In this document: one piece after another, positions 8,884 to 18,432 of the stretch | Layout of the letters: every line of letters begins with the position of its first letter | How positions within the stretch are numbered: the stretch's first letter is position 1 | Assembly: GCF_003148885.1 (NCBI RefSeq) | Contig: NZ_QGHD01000021.1 | Span: 1 to 44,982, forward strand | Direction of reading: 5' to 3' | Source: Hallerella porci | Lineage (GTDB): Bacteria; Fibrobacterota; Fibrobacteria; Fibrobacterales; Fibrobacteraceae | Length of the DNA: 44,982 bases | Program-made: the position numbers and the translations under genes | The notes under the pieces: model-generated | Seen by the model: only the letters and a program-made list of their open reading frames with translations | What the model was told of the DNA's origin: nothing | Database searches by the model: none

Positions 8884-9192
8884 TTATTGTGCGCTTTCCG
8901 CAGGAGCTTCTTCGGCGGCAGGTTGAGTCGAGATGCCGAGTTTCGTCTTGGCTTCGAAAATCTGACGACGGAGTTCGTGGTTTTCTTCGGTCGCTTTGAC
9001 TGCGGCTTCTTGAGTTTTCTTCAATTCATCTTCGTCAACTTGCTTTGCCTTTGCAGCAGAGCCGCCTTCGGATTCTTCGGTGTAGCCATCTTCGTTCATT
9101 TCATCACCGCCTTGACGCGAGCCTGCGCAAGCTGCCAAAGAAAGGGCACAAAGAGAAGCGAGGGCGAGTTTCCAGAGTTTAGATAAAGACAT
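8884..9192 (-). CDS. Small lipoprotein with coiled-coil region
   Basis: A 102-aa predicted lipoprotein of unknown function. The start at 9192 is preferred over an upstream ATG at 9210 because GGAGC lies seven bases before it and it gives a clean signal peptide. The lipobox is LSLAAC, with the lipidated Cys at about 22. The mature part is acidic at first and then charged and heptad-like (ELKKTQEAAVKATEENHEL), suggesting a short coiled coil, with an Ala/Glu/Pro tail. It is the first gene of the lipoprotein-PhoH-7TM-HD unit. A structural envelope role is possible but unproven. Confidence 0.75.
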   Translation of the reverse strand: MSLSKLWKLALASLCALSLAACAGSRQGGDEMNEDGYTEESEGGSAAKAKQVDEDELKKTQEAAVKATEENHELRRQIFEAKTKLGISTQPAAEEAPAESAQ

Positions 9193-9281
9193 TGTAAAAG
9201 CTCCATGCAAAAAAATGGGTTCAGTTGAAATATATATAGATTTTTTGAACTAAGAATGTTAAAAAATTTAGATTAAAGGCC

Positions 9282-10667
9282 ATGAATCGCTATTCTCAGG
9301 TTTTCCTCACGCCGGCAGGGGATGATTCTGCCGCCAAAGTGTATCATTCTCGTCGCCAAAAAATGCTCAAAAAATTGCAGACGGTGGGAATTTTTGCGGG
9401 AATGGACCGCAATCCGGGTTCCGAAGAAGTTTTTACAGAAATCGGAAACAAAATGGTGCAAGATCCGGCGATGCTTTTTTTAACGGGATTAAACGAGCCC
9501 GGTTGCCGCTTAATTTTGAATCCGTTGGCCGAAAATGCGGCGGAAAGGGAAGTGCTTTTCTTAGAAGAAAAAGATGCCTTTCGCGAATTTTGGACGGGAA
9601 TTAAAGTCGCTTATTCCGAAGAAGGATTAGACGAAATTAAAAAACTCACGGGATTTAAAACGATTCTTCCGAAACGTAAATTTTGGAATTATTTAAAGAA
9701 AATCGTCGAAGAAAAATCCATTTCAAAATTGGAAGCGTTTTATTTAGACTTTTTCTTTAGGAATAAAAAGTTTCAAACGAAAGACGATCACAACTGGAAA
9801 TTTGCGCAGGAATTGAAGAGAAAATTTAAGGGCAAATGCCAAATTGAAAGTCTTGCGTTCAAGCATTTTATGCTACGTGCTGTGCTCGATCCGATGCGGA
9901 TTGCGGATTCGCGGCGGGCGCAAGAGTGGACGAAAAATGCGTATGAAGAATTTTTGCGCAATTTTCATTCCTTCAAAACAGAACGCGATGCAGCGCTTTT
10001 CTTGAATTATAAAATGCAAGTGCAAAGCGACGGCGATTTAGCATTCCCAACGATTATGGCGTGCGGTGAAAATGCTTGCTGTTTACATTATGTGAAAAAC
10101 GATGAGCCTTTGCAAGATGGAAAATTGGTGCTCATGGATTTTGGCATCCGCGCGGGGACGCAGCACAGCGATATTTCTCGGACAATTCCTGTCAATGGAA
10201 AATTTAACGCACTGCAAAAAATTCTTTATGAAATCGTTCTCGATGCGCAAAAATTTCATCAGCAACAAGTCAAACCGGGCGAGTGTTTGTGTAAATTAGA
10301 TGCCAATGTTTGGCTTTTTATTTTGAAAGCTTTGCAAGAACGCTTTGTGAGCCTTGGCGGTAAATACAAATTGCTTTACGATAAGCGCCCGCACGGCGTC
10401 AGCCATTTAATCGGCGAACAAATTCACGAAGGCGATCCGGTTAGAATTTACCGCTATGAACCATTAGAACCCGGCATGTTAATTTCGAATGAGCCCGGAC
10501 TTTACGGCTATTTTGAAATCGATTTGAACGGCGTCCATTACGCAGAAAATATCGGCATTCGCATCGAAAATGATTTGCTCATTACCCAAAATGGCTGCGA
10601 AGATATTTCGAAAAATTTACCGCGGGAAATCGCTGAAATCGAAGCATTGATGACTCCGAAAAAGTAA
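9282..10667 (+). CDS. Xaa-Pro aminopeptidase (M24B metallopeptidase)
   Basis: A 461-aa aminopeptidase P-like enzyme that removes N-terminal residues preceding proline. The N-terminal creatinase-like domain occupies about 1-200. The pita-bread catalytic domain shows the metal-binding pattern: Asp in LMDFGIRAG, Asp in HSDISRTIPV, His in RPHGVSHLIG, Glu in ISNEPGLYG, and Glu in NIGIRIEND. The catalytic set therefore looks complete. It is probably cytoplasmic, as no signal peptide is present. It is divergent from the small lipoprotein gene and followed by an exported beta-rich protein with its own ribosome binding site. Confidence 0.92.
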   Translation: MNRYSQVFLTPAGDDSAAKVYHSRRQKMLKKLQTVGIFAGMDRNPGSEEVFTEIGNKMVQDPAMLFLTGLNEPGCRLILNPLAENAAEREVLFLEEKDAFREFWTGIKVAYSEEGLDEIKKLTGFKTILPKRKFWNYLKKIVEEKSISKLEAFYLDFFFRNKKFQTKDDHNWKFAQELKRKFKGKCQIESLAFKHFMLRAVLDPMRIADSRRAQEWTKNAYEEFLRNFHSFKTERDAALFLNYKMQVQSDGDLAFPTIMACGENACCLHYVKNDEPLQDGKLVLMDFGIRAGTQHSDISRTIPVNGKFNALQKILYEIVLDAQKFHQQQVKPGECLCKLDANVWLFILKALQERFVSLGGKYKLLYDKRPHGVSHLIGEQIHEGDPVRIYRYEPLEPGMLISNEPGLYGYFEIDLNGVHYAENIGIRIENDLLITQNGCEDISKNLPREIAEIEALMTPKK

Positions 10668-10720
10668 ACTGACTCGGGATTTAATTATCTTTTGCAGAAA
10701 TTCCTTTTTGGAGGTAACCG

Positions 10721-11548
10721 ATGAAGAAAATCCTGCTCCTTGCTGTGTTCGCATTGACAACGCTTTCTTTTGCGTGGGAAAACGAATATGGCGTCATCCA
10801 GAAAATGTTTCAGGTAGAATTGAATGGAAACATCAATTTCTACAACAGCCAATATTATGATGGCGATAAATCGGATCTTGAAGACGAAGAAACGCAGACG
10901 AATGTGATTCCGACGATTCGTGTGCGCCCAGTCCGCGGCATTGAATTCAATTTCACTTATCCGTTCCGCGATGACGGTATGAAAGATGGTACAGGCTTCT
11001 GGGGACCGATTGTGGGCTTTAAATATGGCGGACCTTCATCGGCTGGTTTCTTGCAATTCGTTTTCCCGGCGGGTGCCAAAAAGCTTCTCGGAAATAACGG
11101 AGGAAATGGTGAAAAGCCTTCGCCCGCACTTATCTTCGGTGGAACGAATTTCTTCGGCAACTGGGAATCTTTCGGAATCCGTTTACATTCTTGGTATTTC
11201 ATGGATTTCAACGATAATTCTGCGGATGAATTATTCATTCTTCTCCGTCCGGAAATCAATTTTGGGATGATTCGCATCGGCGTCGGTTTCCCGTTCGAAT
11301 TCCTCTTTGCCAATTCGTCTGTTTGGATTAGCAATACGCCGGGGACGATTCGCGCAGCTGGCCTTAGTCTCGAAGATGATGATTTTGGCTACGTGATGGC
11401 TTTCTCCATTCAACCGAAGGTGACAATCAATCTCGGTAAAATCGATTTGGAACCGTTCTTCTCCATTCCGCTTTGGAAGTACACGAATTCTTCGGCGATG
11501 ATGGCTTACGGCTTTACTCTTGGAATGGATGCCAAGATAAATTTCTGA
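10721..11548 (+). CDS. Exported protein, probable outer-membrane beta-barrel
   Basis: A 275-aa protein of unknown function. GGAGG lies seven bases before the ATG. Residues 1-18 form a signal peptide (KKILLLAVFALTTLSFA). The rest is rich in aromatic and Gly residues with alternating hydrophobic stretches, and the chain ends ...DAKINF with a terminal Phe, the usual C-terminal signal of outer-membrane barrels. It lies 21 bases ahead of the first LplT-PlsC-Aas gene, so it may be co-transcribed with the phospholipid-handling pair. That link is only positional. Confidence 0.65.
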   Translation: MKKILLLAVFALTTLSFAWENEYGVIQKMFQVELNGNINFYNSQYYDGDKSDLEDEETQTNVIPTIRVRPVRGIEFNFTYPFRDDGMKDGTGFWGPIVGFKYGGPSSAGFLQFVFPAGAKKLLGNNGGNGEKPSPALIFGGTNFFGNWESFGIRLHSWYFMDFNDNSADELFILLRPEINFGMIRIGVGFPFEFLFANSSVWISNTPGTIRAAGLSLEDDDFGYVMAFSIQPKVTINLGKIDLEPFFSIPLWKYTNSSAMMAYGFTLGMDAKINF

Positions 11549-11569
11549 TTTTTTCAAGGATAACGACTC

Positions 11570-14500
11570 ATGTGGAATGTTAAAGGTACGCTTCCCTTGT
11601 TCCTTTCCATTTTTGGAACCACCTTCGCGGTGATGGGGCACTTTGTCTTTACGCAAAAAGTTCTTTCAACGCATTACGAGGGCGGAGAGCTTCTCTTTTG
11701 GAGCGCTTGGTTTCAAGCATTTTATCTCTTGCCTTTCATCTACATGATCGTTCCGGCGAGTTTCTTCTCGAATCGCTTTCCGAAAAATCGCGTGCTCGCT
11801 TGGACGTCGGTCGTCATCACCGCTTCGTTTATTGCAACGGGCATTTTTTACACATTAAAATTTTACAACTTGGCGATTTTCTTTACGCTTTTAACGGCTT
11901 CGGCTTTTGCGGTGCATAGTCCTGCGAAATACGGCATTTTGAAAGAAATGTACGGGACAAAGCAGCTCGGCTTTGCAAACGCAGTTTTGCAAATTATTTC
12001 GGTGATTGCGCTTGCGCTCGCGGCTCTTCTTGTGCCCGGATTGGATTCGGTGGAGTCGGCTTTTGAAGGTTCGTTAACGGTCAAAGAATTCCTCGGAAAA
12101 ACGGTTGCGTGGCCGTGGATTTTTATGGGAATTAGCGCACTTTCAACGGTTGCCGCTTTCTTTGTGCCGAGCGTTCGCCGCGGTTATGCGTCGGCAAGAC
12201 GTTCTTCGGTCTTCCGGAATTTGGCGCATACTTGGAAAATTCCGACCGTCCGCGCTTGTATGGTGGGCATTTCCATTTTCTGGATTGGCGTGCAGATTTT
12301 TGTGATGGTTTTCCAGCAGCAAGCGTCGGCGTCAAACGAAACGATTGCGCTTTTTAAGAACGGCATTTTCTTCGCGGTCATCGGACTTCTTTTGGGCTCG
12401 TTGATTGTGGCGCGCGCCTCGCGGGAATTTATCGAAACCGGACTTGTGCCGATGGGCGCTCTCGGTTCTTCGATTTGCTTAGTCATCGTGCCGTTCCTTT
12501 CTTCGCAGGTGGCGATTGATATTGCATTCTTCCTTGTCGGTACATTCAGCGGAATGTTCCTTGTCACATTAAACGCTCTTTTGCAATTTAATACGGCGCC
12601 GACGAATTCGGGGCGCATTCTCGCCGTTTCGAATTTGATTCAGATTGTGCTTCTCGGCGCTTTCCTCGGACTCGAAACTATTGTGCTGCATAATGTGCAG
12701 AAATTTTTCCCCGAATATCAAAGTTGGATTTTCCCGGGCTTCTTCATCGCCTTTGCAATTCTTTCGTTTATCGGTTTTGCGTATTCGTTAAAGCATTTGC
12801 CGCAGGCGCTTTTGCGTTCACTTCTCCGCACATTCTTTAGTCCGTATAAACTCAAGGTTATGGGCCTGCAGAATATTCCCGACGAAGGGCCGGTGCTTCT
12901 TCTCGGCAACCATTTTAGCTTTATTGACTGGGCGGTTCTTCAGATGGCGACGCCGCGTCCGCTGCGCATCGCAAGTAACAAAGACCACTTTGAAAAATGG
13001 TATTTGCGCTGCATTTTAAAGCGCATGGGAATTATCCGCATTCACAAGAAAAATACAGCGGAAGCGATGGAAAAAATCCACGAAGCGCTGAAAAATGGGG
13101 AAGCGGTCGTGCTCTTCCCCGAAGGTGAAATTGCGAAAACTCCGTTTATCGGACCTTTCCGCGTGGACTATTCTCAAGCGATTCAAGATACGGAAACCGT
13201 TATCGTTCCGTTCTACATTCAAGGACTTTGGGGAAGCCGTTACGCTTATTCGAACGATACGCATCTCTTTGGCCCGACTTTAACTCGGATTATTACTGTA
13301 GCATTTGGCGAACCGCTTCCGAAAGAAACGGAGCCGAATAAAATCCGCAACATTGTCCGCGAAATTTCAATTGATGCGTGGAGCAATTCGCTGAAATATT
13401 ATAAGCCGATTGCTTCGTCTTGGCTTTATGCGTGCAAACGCGTTGTGCGTTCGGGACCTTCGATTTACAGTCCCGAAGGTGCGCATTTCTCGGGCTATAA
13501 ATTGCTTTGTGCCACATTAGCGTTTAGCCGCGTTTTCAAAAAGCGTTTAGCAGGGCAAAAGCATGTGGGGATTATGCTGCCTCCTTCTGCGGGCGGAATC
13601 ATTGCGAATCTCGCCGGTTGGGTCCGCGGAAAAATCAATGTGAATTTGAATTATACATCGGCGCCGGATATTGTCGAAAAGTGCATTGAACGCGCAGAAA
13701 TTAAAACGATTATCACGAGTCGCGTTTTCTTGGAACGCTTGAAGCAAAAGGGAACGGATTACTCGGTACTTTCACAAGTGTGCGAACTCATCTACGCCGA
13801 AGATGTGCTCAAGAGTATTCCGAAATCTGCGATGATTTTCCACATGTTTATGGGAATTCTTCTCCCGGTAAAACTCATCGAATTTTTCTATTTCAAAAAG
13901 GTGAAACTTTCGGATACCGCAGCGATTCTCTTTAGTTCGGGAACCGAAGGCACGCCGAAGGGAGTTGAACTTACCCATTATAATATGGTGGGAAATTGCC
14001 AGCAACTTTCTTGCGTTTATAATGCGAACAAATCCGACGTGATGCTCGCAGAACTTCCGCTTTTCCATTCGTTTGGTTTGACGGTGAACGTGTTGCTTTG
14101 CCTCTTGGAAGGAATTCCAATCGTCGTCGTCGCGGACCCGACCGATGTGAAAACGATGGCTCGCGTTTGCGCCGAATTCCATGTGACTGCATTTGTGGGA
14201 ACGCCGACATTCTTGCGCGCCTTTACGGTGAACCGTTGGGTGCATCCGATGTGCTTTAAGTATCTGCGTTTGATTATCGCGGGCGCCGAAAAACTTCGCC
14301 CCGAAATTTCTACCGCATTCCGTTTGAAATTCGGCAAGGAAATTTTCGAAGGCTACGGTTGCACTGAAACAGCGCCGGTGGCATCGGTCAATTTGGATAA
14401 CATTCTTCTCGACGATTATTTAACGATGCAGGTGAACAACAAACCGGGAACGGTGGGAATGCCTCTCTGCGGGACTCTTTATAAAATCGTGGATCCGGAT

Positions 14501-15013
14501 ACGAATCAAGAATTGCCCATCGGCGAAGACGGAATGATTCTTATCGGCGGCTGCCAAGTGATGAAGGGTTACCTCAAAGATTCGGAACATACGAAGAATG
14601 CGATTATCGAAATGGATGGTAGACGTTGGTACCGTACCGGCGACAAAGGCCATTTAGACGAAGATGGTTTCTTAACAATCGTCGATCGTTACAGCCGATT
14701 CGCAAAACTCGGTGGCGAAATGATTTCACTCGGTGCAGTTGAAATCCGCATCAATGAAACAAAAATTTTGGAAGGCTTCGATTATATGGTGACGACAATT
14801 CCTGACAGTGCAAAGGGTGAATGCGTCGTGCTCTTGTATTCGGGCGCCGAGATGGAACCTGCCGATGTTTTACGCGCATTGCGTAAGTCGGGAATTCCGC
14901 CTCTTATGGTGCCGGGCCTTGCTTTCAAAGTTCCGCAGATTCCCAAACTCGGAACGGGCAAAGCAGACTTCAAGGCTTCGAAGAAGCTCGCGCTTGAATT
15001 AGCAAACGCTTAA
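11570..15013 (+). CDS. LplT-PlsC-Aas fusion: lysophospholipid flippase/acyltransferase/acyl-ACP synthetase (copy 1)
   Basis: A 1147-aa three-domain inner-membrane protein. Residues 1 to about 410 form an MFS-type transporter of the LplT kind. About 420-630 is a PlsC-type acyltransferase with the HX4D motif (His448, Asp453, NHFSFID) and FPEG at 516-519. About 640-1147 is an AMP-forming acyl-ACP synthetase with P-loop FSSGTEGTPKG (788-798), GYGCTETAP and a C-terminal catalytic Lys (about 1131, GTGKAD). In Escherichia coli LplT flips lysophospholipids inward and Aas re-acylates them; here flippase and both Aas activities are in one chain. All motifs are intact. A second copy follows after 32 bases. 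Confidence 0.9.
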   Translation: MWNVKGTLPLFLSIFGTTFAVMGHFVFTQKVLSTHYEGGELLFWSAWFQAFYLLPFIYMIVPASFFSNRFPKNRVLAWTSVVITASFIATGIFYTLKFYNLAIFFTLLTASAFAVHSPAKYGILKEMYGTKQLGFANAVLQIISVIALALAALLVPGLDSVESAFEGSLTVKEFLGKTVAWPWIFMGISALSTVAAFFVPSVRRGYASARRSSVFRNLAHTWKIPTVRACMVGISIFWIGVQIFVMVFQQQASASNETIALFKNGIFFAVIGLLLGSLIVARASREFIETGLVPMGALGSSICLVIVPFLSSQVAIDIAFFLVGTFSGMFLVTLNALLQFNTAPTNSGRILAVSNLIQIVLLGAFLGLETIVLHNVQKFFPEYQSWIFPGFFIAFAILSFIGFAYSLKHLPQALLRSLLRTFFSPYKLKVMGLQNIPDEGPVLLLGNHFSFIDWAVLQMATPRPLRIASNKDHFEKWYLRCILKRMGIIRIHKKNTAEAMEKIHEALKNGEAVVLFPEGEIAKTPFIGPFRVDYSQAIQDTETVIVPFYIQGLWGSRYAYSNDTHLFGPTLTRIITVAFGEPLPKETEPNKIRNIVREISIDAWSNSLKYYKPIASSWLYACKRVVRSGPSIYSPEGAHFSGYKLLCATLAFSRVFKKRLAGQKHVGIMLPPSAGGIIANLAGWVRGKINVNLNYTSAPDIVEKCIERAEIKTIITSRVFLERLKQKGTDYSVLSQVCELIYAEDVLKSIPKSAMIFHMFMGILLPVKLIEFFYFKKVKLSDTAAILFSSGTEGTPKGVELTHYNMVGNCQQLSCVYNANKSDVMLAELPLFHSFGLTVNVLLCLLEGIPIVVVADPTDVKTMARVCAEFHVTAFVGTPTFLRAFTVNRWVHPMCFKYLRLIIAGAEKLRPEISTAFRLKFGKEIFEGYGCTETAPVASVNLDNILLDDYLTMQVNNKPGTVGMPLCGTLYKIVDPDTNQELPIGEDGMILIGGCQVMKGYLKDSEHTKNAIIEMDGRRWYRTGDKGHLDEDGFLTIVDRYSRFAKLGGEMISLGAVEIRINETKILEGFDYMVTTIPDSAKGECVVLLYSGAEMEPADVLRALRKSGIPPLMVPGLAFKVPQIPKLGTGKADFKASKKLALELANA

Positions 15014-15045
15014 CATTTCTAAGTTCTGGGCAACCAAGGATTTTC

Positions 15046-18000
15046 ATGCAAAAAAAAGGCTTGATCCCGTTTTTGATTACTGTTTTAGCTTCATCTTTTA
15101 TGCAGATGGGGCTTTTCCTTTTTTTTGAACAACGGCTCAAATATTCGGTAGCAACTCCGGAATCTTTTCCGGTTTACAGCGCTATGTTGCAGGCGATGTT
15201 CTACGGACCGTATCTTTTGCTTTTCCCGATTGCGGGCTTTTTAGCGGATCGATTTGGCAAAGGAAAAGTCATCGCTTGGTCGTCTCTCGGTTATGTCGCG
15301 GGGGCAATCGTCATCGGTGTTTTGTGGACGGTTGGACTTCCCGATATTGCGATTTGGTTTGTGCTTCTCGTTTCGTCGTCGGTTGCGCTCGGAAGCCCTG
15401 CGCGTTACGGCGTCGTCAAAGAAATGTTCGGAACGGAGCATCTTGCGACGGGAATTGCGCACATGTTTACGGTCATGCTCGCGGGCGCTTTAATCGCATC
15501 CGTCGGCGTGATAAGCCTTTACAATGAATCGGCAACTCTTCTCGGCGTCGATTATTTGCTTTGGATTTTCGTCGGGGTGGCTGTTCTTTCGGCGGTTTCG
15601 GCTTTCTTCATTCCGAAAACAGGACGCGAACGCGAATCGTTACAAATCCGTTCTCCGGGACGCATTTTCCATGCGACGTGGTATATTAGCCTTTCTCGCG
15701 TCATCATTATCGGGCTCGCCGTTTTCTGGGGACTCGCCCAAGTATTTGTACTGCTTTCGCAAAGTCTTTCGAGCGAAGGATTCTTGTATGTGGTGCGCAA
15801 TGGACTTGTCTTCTCCGCCGTGGGAATGATGTTCGGCGGTTATCTTGCCGCACGTTCTTCGCATCAATTTATCGAAGTCGGGCTGATTCCGGTTTCGGTC
15901 TTTGGTTGCGGTGTCTGCGCATTCTTCATTCCGATGGTTGAAAATCCGATTCTCATTCGGATGCTTTACGCTTTCCTCGGACTTTTCTTTGGCGCACTCG
16001 GAACGGTTTTAAATTCGCTCTTGCTTCAATATTCGCGCCCCGCGTCGACGGGTCGCATAGTCGCCGTATCCAATATGGTGACGATGCTTTTCCTCATTTT
16101 CGTCGTTGCATTCGAAGCGGCTCTTCTCGAATTTACGCACATCGACCGCGAAACCTTCCTCTTTGTCTTCTCGCTCTTTTTGCTCGCTGCTTTCGTGTGG
16201 GCGTTTATCCGATTCCCGCAATCGCTTTTGCGCACCATGTTCCGCGCTTATTACGTTTTCCGCTACAATTTAAAAGTTATCGGCAACGAAAATATTCCGA
16301 TCGAAGGCCCCGTTTTGCTTCTCGGCAATCACACGAGTGCTATCGATTGGATTCTTTTGCAAATGGCGAGTCCGCGGCCGTTGCGGATGGCGATGAACGA
16401 AGATAAATCCGAACACGGAATTTCTCGTTGGGTGTTAAAACTCCTCGGCGCAATTCGCATTAATCGGCGAAATCCCGAGCCCGCGATGGCAGAAATTCGT
16501 AAAGCGCTTTTGCACGGTGAAGCGGTGGTCATTTTCCCCGAAGGCGAACTTGCAAAGTCTTGCAACATCGGGCGTTTTTCCATCGATTATTCTTCGGCGG
16601 TGAAAGATACGAGCGCACGCTTAATTCCTTTTTACATTCAAGGAGTTTGGGGCAGCAAGTATAGCTATGCCGATGAAAGCGTGAACTTTGGCGAAAAATT
16701 AACGCGCATCGTTTCCATCGCATTTGGCAAAGAATTTCCGCTTGATACCGATCCTGCAAAACTGCGAAATATTTTGCGCGAACTTTCGATGACCGCATGG
16801 GCAAAATCCCTTTCGTATTATCCGACCATTGTGCCGTTCTGGTTAAAAGCGATGAAGCATCGGGTGCGTCACCACGTCGCCATTTACAGTCCGCTCGGCA
16901 ATCATTTGACCGGCTACGGTTTAATGCAGCAAGTGTTAATTTATGCGCACGCTCTCGGCAAAGTCGCGAAAAAAGAAGAACGCGTCGGCTTTATGCTTCC
17001 GCCTTCGCCCGAAGGAATTTCGCTTTTGCTCGGCATTTGGACCGCAGGCAAAACGAGTGTCAATTTGAATTATACATCGGGCTTAGATACCATTCTCAAA
17101 TGCATTGAACGCTCCGAAATTAAAACGGTGTTAACGAGTTGGGAATTCCTCAACAAATTGCAGCGCCGCGGACAAGATTATTTGAAAATCGGAACGGTTT
17201 GCAAACTCATTTGCATCGAAGATTTAGAAAAATTAGTCAATCCGATTTATCGGGTTTTTGCGTTCGCTTCGGCGGCTCTTCTCCCCGCGCGGACAATCAA
17301 TTTCCTCTTTGCAAAATCCGTCAAACCCGACGATACCGCAGTCGTTCTTTTCAGTTCGGGCTCCGAAGGCATGCCGAAAGGTGTCATGCTTTCGCATCGC
17401 AATTTAGTTTCGAATACGCAGCAATCCAATTCGATTTTTAACATTCGCCGAAACGATGTAATCCTCGAAGAACTTCCGATTTTCCATTCGTTTGGTTTAA
17501 CGGTCACGACGTTAATGCCTCTCTTCGAAGGCGTTCCGCTTGTCACTTGTTCGGAACCGACGGATGTGAAAACGATGGCTCGTGTTTGCGCCGAATTCCG
17601 CGTCACCATTCTCGTGGGAACGCCGACATTCTTGCGCGCTGTGGGCATTAACCGCTGGGTGCATCCGATGTGCTTCAAGCATTTGCGCCTTGTCCTCTCG
17701 GGAGCCGAAAAACTCCGCTCCGAAATTCGCGATTTGTTTGCGCGTAAATTCAAAAAAGAAATTTACGAAGGTTACGGTTGCACCGAAACGGCACCGCTTG
17801 CGACTTTCAACACCGAAGACGTTTTGCTCGACGACTTCCTCACCACCGATCCGCGCTTTAATCCGAAATCGGTCGGCATGGCGATTCCAGGAATCGGTGT
17901 CAAAATTATCGATCCCGAAACGAACGAAGAATTGCCGCAGGGCGAAGAAGGCATGATTCTCATCGGCGGCTGCCAAGTGATGAAGGGTTACCTCAAAGAT

Positions 18001-18432
18001 CCAGAACGCACGAAGAGTGTCATCCTCGAAATCAATGGACATCGTTGGTATAAAACCGGCGACAAAGGCTACTTGGATAAAGATGGCTTCGTCATCATCG
18101 TCGATCGTTACAGCCGATTTGCAAAACTCGGCGGTGAAATGATTTCACTCGGCGCAGTCGAAGCGAAATTGAACGATACCGAACTTCTTTTGGGAATGGA
18201 TTACGTCATCATCGCAATTCCCGACGAAGTCAAGGGCGAACGCATTGTGCTTTTGTATGCGGGCGATAAAGAAGCGGATGAACTTTTGCGTGAACTGCGC
18301 AAATCGGGAATGCCGCAGATGATGATTCCGGGCGCCGCATTTAAACTCGATGCCATTCCGAAACTCGGCTCGGGCAAAGCGGACTTTACGACCGCAAAGA
18401 AAATCGCCACAGAACTTTGCGCGAAGGCATAA
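15046..18432 (+). CDS. LplT-PlsC-Aas fusion (copy 2)
   Basis: An 1128-aa paralogue of the preceding gene with the same order: MFS transporter (about 1-400), PlsC acyltransferase with HX4D (His429, Asp434, NHTSAID) and FPEG at 497-500, then AMP-binding acyl-ACP synthetase with FSSGSEGMPKG from residue 769, GYGCTETAP and GSGKAD near the C-terminus. The active-site motifs are retained, so neither copy looks decayed. The MFS parts have diverged more than the synthetase parts, where stretches such as the one encoding IGGCQVMKGYLKD are almost identical at DNA level. Different substrate or acyl preference is possible. Its stop overlaps the next start (TAATG). Confidence 0.9.
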   Translation: MQKKGLIPFLITVLASSFMQMGLFLFFEQRLKYSVATPESFPVYSAMLQAMFYGPYLLLFPIAGFLADRFGKGKVIAWSSLGYVAGAIVIGVLWTVGLPDIAIWFVLLVSSSVALGSPARYGVVKEMFGTEHLATGIAHMFTVMLAGALIASVGVISLYNESATLLGVDYLLWIFVGVAVLSAVSAFFIPKTGRERESLQIRSPGRIFHATWYISLSRVIIIGLAVFWGLAQVFVLLSQSLSSEGFLYVVRNGLVFSAVGMMFGGYLAARSSHQFIEVGLIPVSVFGCGVCAFFIPMVENPILIRMLYAFLGLFFGALGTVLNSLLLQYSRPASTGRIVAVSNMVTMLFLIFVVAFEAALLEFTHIDRETFLFVFSLFLLAAFVWAFIRFPQSLLRTMFRAYYVFRYNLKVIGNENIPIEGPVLLLGNHTSAIDWILLQMASPRPLRMAMNEDKSEHGISRWVLKLLGAIRINRRNPEPAMAEIRKALLHGEAVVIFPEGELAKSCNIGRFSIDYSSAVKDTSARLIPFYIQGVWGSKYSYADESVNFGEKLTRIVSIAFGKEFPLDTDPAKLRNILRELSMTAWAKSLSYYPTIVPFWLKAMKHRVRHHVAIYSPLGNHLTGYGLMQQVLIYAHALGKVAKKEERVGFMLPPSPEGISLLLGIWTAGKTSVNLNYTSGLDTILKCIERSEIKTVLTSWEFLNKLQRRGQDYLKIGTVCKLICIEDLEKLVNPIYRVFAFASAALLPARTINFLFAKSVKPDDTAVVLFSSGSEGMPKGVMLSHRNLVSNTQQSNSIFNIRRNDVILEELPIFHSFGLTVTTLMPLFEGVPLVTCSEPTDVKTMARVCAEFRVTILVGTPTFLRAVGINRWVHPMCFKHLRLVLSGAEKLRSEIRDLFARKFKKEIYEGYGCTETAPLATFNTEDVLLDDFLTTDPRFNPKSVGMAIPGIGVKIIDPETNEELPQGEEGMILIGGCQVMKGYLKDPERTKSVILEINGHRWYKTGDKGYLDKDGFVIIVDRYSRFAKLGGEMISLGAVEAKLNDTELLLGMDYVIIAIPDEVKGERIVLLYAGDKEADELLRELRKSGMPQMMIPGAAFKLDAIPKLGSGKADFTTAKKIATELCAKA

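Noticed and set aside
12105-17963. Numerous opposite-strand and out-of-frame reading frames inside the two large fusion genes
   Set aside because: They lie wholly within genes with clear domains, are Arg/Ser-rich artefacts of codon bias, and lack start signals.
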